In this document: positions 4,827 through 6,237 of the stretch, piece by piece
How positions within the stretch are numbered: position 1 is the stretch's first letter
How the letters are laid out: the number at the start of each line of letters is the position of its first letter
NCBI GenBank assembly: GCA_045655105.1
Contig: JAZOOQ010000073.1
Coordinates: 1 to 6,237 of the forward strand
DNA length: 6,237 nucleotides
Direction of reading: 5' to 3'
Origin: RGIG4140 sp045655105
GTDB taxonomy: Bacteria; Pseudomonadota; Alphaproteobacteria; CAAHEQ01; UBA3637
Program-made: the position numbers and the translations under genes
Notes under the pieces: model-generated
Database searches by the model: none
Told to the model about the DNA's origin: nothing
Seen by the model: the letters and a program-made list of their open reading frames with translations, nothing else

Positions 4827-4860
4827 TTGCTTTCATCTTTTTATTTTTTCCTATAATATA
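4827..4860. promoter_or_regulatory. Divergent promoter region between tadA and rluB
   Basis: The 43-bp gap holds a perfect plus-strand TATAAT (4852-4857). A TTGCTT lies at 4827-4832, 19 nt away, longer than optimal; closer alternatives are poorer hexamers. On the minus strand TATATT (4860-4855) and TATTAT overlap the same bases and could serve tadA, with a weak pyrimidine-rich -35 inside rluB. The plus-strand start is predicted near 4864, 2-3 nt before the rluB ATG. The overlapping -10 elements imply the two directions compete. Confidence 0.5.
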
Positions 4861-4866
4861 CTAATT

Positions 4867-5580
4867 ATGACAGAAAAGAAAGAAAGAATTGCAAAAATTA
4901 TTGCCGCTGCTGGATTATGTTCTAGAAGAATGGCTGAAGAATGGATTTTAAATGGTCGTGTGAAAGTAAATGGTGTTGTTTTAACAACTCCTGCTTTTAC
5001 GGTTTCATCTGATGATAAAATTTTAGTTGATGATAAGCTTGTTGGAGAAAAGCAAGAACGTCGTTTATGGTGTTATCATAAACCAACAGGATTGGTAACA
5101 ACTCATAAAGATCCTCAAGGGAGAAAAACTGTTTTTGAATCTTTGCCAAAATATTTACCTCGTGTTATATCTGTTGGTCGTTTAGATTTAAACTCTGAAG
5201 GATTATTATTACTCACAACAGATGGAGAATTAGCTCGAGAGTTAGAACATCCCTCTAAGGGTTGGAAAAGAAGATATCGTGTTCGAATTCATGGTGTTTT
5301 AACGCCAGATATTCAAAAACGTTTGGCCAAAGGGGTAACTATTCAAGGGATAAGATATGCGCCTTGTGAAACTGTTGTAGAGCAAGTAAAAGGAACAAAT
5401 AGTTGGATTTCTGTTACATTAACAGAAGGTAAGAATAGAGAAATTAGAAAATTAATGGCTTTCTTTGGGTTAGAGGTAACTCGTTTAATCAGGGTTTCTT
5501 ATGGGCCTTTTCAATTAGGAAATTTGGAAAAGGGCGAGGTTCGTGAAGTTTCAAAGAAAGCAATGAAAGAGTTATTATGA
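4867..5580 (+). CDS. rluB: 23S rRNA pseudouridine synthase, RsuA/RluB family
   Basis: Isomerises a uridine in ribosomal RNA to pseudouridine; RluB targets U2605 of 23S rRNA in E. coli. At 237 residues it has an N-terminal S4 RNA-binding domain (~5-50, with AKIIAAAGLCSRRMAE) and a catalytic domain (~65-230). The catalytic motif is GRLDLNSEGLLLLTTDG (104-120) with nucleophile Asp107. The family signatures GKNREIRKLMAFFG (188-201) and RLIRVSYGPF (206-215) follow. The ATG at 4867 begins just before the S4 domain and has no Shine-Dalgarno. A TATAAT sits 9 nt upstream, so the mRNA is probably leaderless. It overlaps rsmD by 4 nt and pairs with tadA as in other alphaproteobacteria. The RsuA and RluE/RluF subfamilies are close, so the rRNA site is inferred from context and length, not proven. 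Confidence 0.9.
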   Translation: MTEKKERIAKIIAAAGLCSRRMAEEWILNGRVKVNGVVLTTPAFTVSSDDKILVDDKLVGEKQERRLWCYHKPTGLVTTHKDPQGRKTVFESLPKYLPRVISVGRLDLNSEGLLLLTTDGELARELEHPSKGWKRRYRVRIHGVLTPDIQKRLAKGVTIQGIRYAPCETVVEQVKGTNSWISVTLTEGKNREIRKLMAFFGLEVTRLIRVSYGPFQLGNLEKGEVREVSKKAMKELL

Positions 5581-6125
5581 GAGTTATATCGGGCGTTTTT
5601 CGGGGGAAAAAGTTGCTTGCTGCAGATGAGAGTGTAACACGCCCAACATCTGATAGAGCAAAAGAAGGTTTATTTAATATTTTAAATCACCACCTCTTAA
5701 TTTTGAATAAATCTTGGCCCGATATATGTTTTTTAGACGTGTTTGCTGGTTCTGGTGGTATGGGAATTGAAGCCTTTTCTCGCGGGGCTAAAAACGTTTT
5801 TTTATTTGAAAATAATAAAGAGGCGCTAAATTGCATTCGTCGAAATATATCAGGTATGGATGATATTAAAATTATCTCTGGTGATGCTTGTTTCCCGCCA
5901 AAAGCGAATAATATTGCTGATATTATTTTTTTTGATCCACCATATGGAAAAGGTTTATGGCAAAAATCACTTGTGCAATTTCAAAAAAATGGCTGGATAA
6001 ATAATGAAACGATGATTATCATTGAAACAGATAAGTTAATTAATGAAGAGATTCCAGATTCTTTTGAAATAATCAGAATGCAAGCCTATGGAAGAAATCT
6101 TTTTTTGTTCTTAAAGATAAAGTAA
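5577..6125 (+). CDS. rsmD: 16S rRNA (guanine-966-N2)-methyltransferase
   Basis: Transfers a methyl group from S-adenosylmethionine to N2 of G966 in 16S rRNA during 30S assembly. The 182-residue length is normal. The N-terminal MRVISGVFRGKKL and TRPTSDRAKEGLFNIL (21-36) are RsmD signatures. The SAM-binding motif I is DVFAGSGGMGIEAFSRGA (54-71), the acidic end of the next strand is FENN (77-80), and motif IV is DPPYGKG (120-126), the amino-methylating D/N-PP-Y/F type. The start codon overlaps the rluB stop as ATGA (5577-5580), indicating translational coupling. It is a complete, unremarkable member of the family. No convincing terminator follows; only an A/T-only stem (6127-6132 with 6153-6158) before a T run. 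Confidence 0.95.
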   Translation: MRVISGVFRGKKLLAADESVTRPTSDRAKEGLFNILNHHLLILNKSWPDICFLDVFAGSGGMGIEAFSRGAKNVFLFENNKEALNCIRRNISGMDDIKIISGDACFPPKANNIADIIFFDPPYGKGLWQKSLVQFQKNGWINNETMIIIETDKLINEEIPDSFEIIRMQAYGRNLFLFLKIK

Positions 6126-6200
6126 TATAAAATTATTAGAAATAGATAAGAGTTTTATTTTTTTAAAGTAATATTAAAAATTTTCACGTTATATTGATTG

Positions 6201-6207
6201 AAGGGGG
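6201..6207 (+). promoter_or_regulatory. Strong ribosome binding site of the right-edge gene
   Basis: AAGGGGG 6 nt before the ATG at 6214. It is the most purine- and G-rich stretch in a very A/T-rich gap, and it supports the start of the truncated gene and high translation. Upstream, TATATT (6190-6195) could be a -10 element but no good -35 accompanies it. Confidence 0.6.
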
Positions 6208-6213
6208 TAAAAA

Positions 6214-6237
6214 ATGAAAGAAATGTTATCAAAAATG
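6214..6237 (+). CDS. Start of an unidentified gene, cut by the window edge
   Basis: Only eight codons are present (Met-Lys-Glu-Met-Leu-Ser-Lys-Met) with no stop before the edge. The well-placed AAGGGGG ribosome binding site makes a real gene likely. It follows rsmD in the same direction after an 88-bp A/T-rich gap, so it may be a separate transcript. Eight residues are too few to name a family. Confidence 0.55.

Noticed and set aside
6127..6164. Possible rsmD terminator (ATAAAA / TTTTAT stem then T run)
   Set aside because: The stem is only A/T pairs with a 20-nt loop, too weak to support in DNA of this composition.

Overview
The window comes from a low-G+C (roughly 30% by eye) bacterium, most likely an alphaproteobacterium. 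The best evidence is the tadA / rluB / rsmD neighbourhood, which is typical of alphaproteobacteria, together with the sequence style of the encoded GreA, XseA and RsmD. The strong A+T bias and the Lys/Asn/Ile-rich proteins suit a host-associated or streamlined lineage (Holosporales-, Rickettsiales- or gut-RF32-like). The sequence alone does not decide which. All seven complete genes are intact housekeeping genes, and I see no mobile element, CRISPR array, tRNA or rRNA.

Layout. Positions 1-642 hold no gene. Positions 1-330 carry a dense cluster of DnaA boxes, including a tandem pair at 245-262 followed by three DnaA-trio-like triplets and a pure A/T tract. This looks like a chromosomal replication origin (oriC). 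Positions 322-586 are A+T-rich with nothing firm in them. A minus-strand block then reads towards the origin: tadA (4823-4365), xseA (4360-3062) and an M23 peptidase gene (3060-2242), packed 4 and 1 nt apart and probably co-transcribed. It is followed by greA (2120-1644) with its own clear sigma70-type promoter, and trxB (1554-643), each ending in an intrinsic terminator. A 43-bp divergent promoter region (4824-4866) separates tadA from the plus-strand pair rluB (4867-5580) and rsmD (5577-6125), which overlap by 4 nt. The first eight codons of an unidentified plus-strand gene lie at the right edge.

How the genes fit together. TadA makes the wobble inosine in tRNA-Arg, RluB makes a 23S rRNA pseudouridine and RsmD methylates 16S rRNA, so the divergent hub is translation and RNA modification. 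XseA is the large subunit of exonuclease VII. The M23 protein is a secreted LytM-type cell-wall hydrolase, GreA rescues backtracked RNA polymerase, and TrxB feeds the thioredoxin system.

The most interesting observations are: (1) the oriC-like region with a recognisable DnaA unwinding module; (2) three further perfect DnaA boxes inside trxB, the M23 gene and xseA, all in the same orientation; (3) a terminator-like hairpin between the greA promoter and greA, resembling the leader attenuator known from E. coli greA; (4) a TrxB whose usual NADPH-specifying arginine motif is replaced; and (5) a probably leaderless rluB mRNA.
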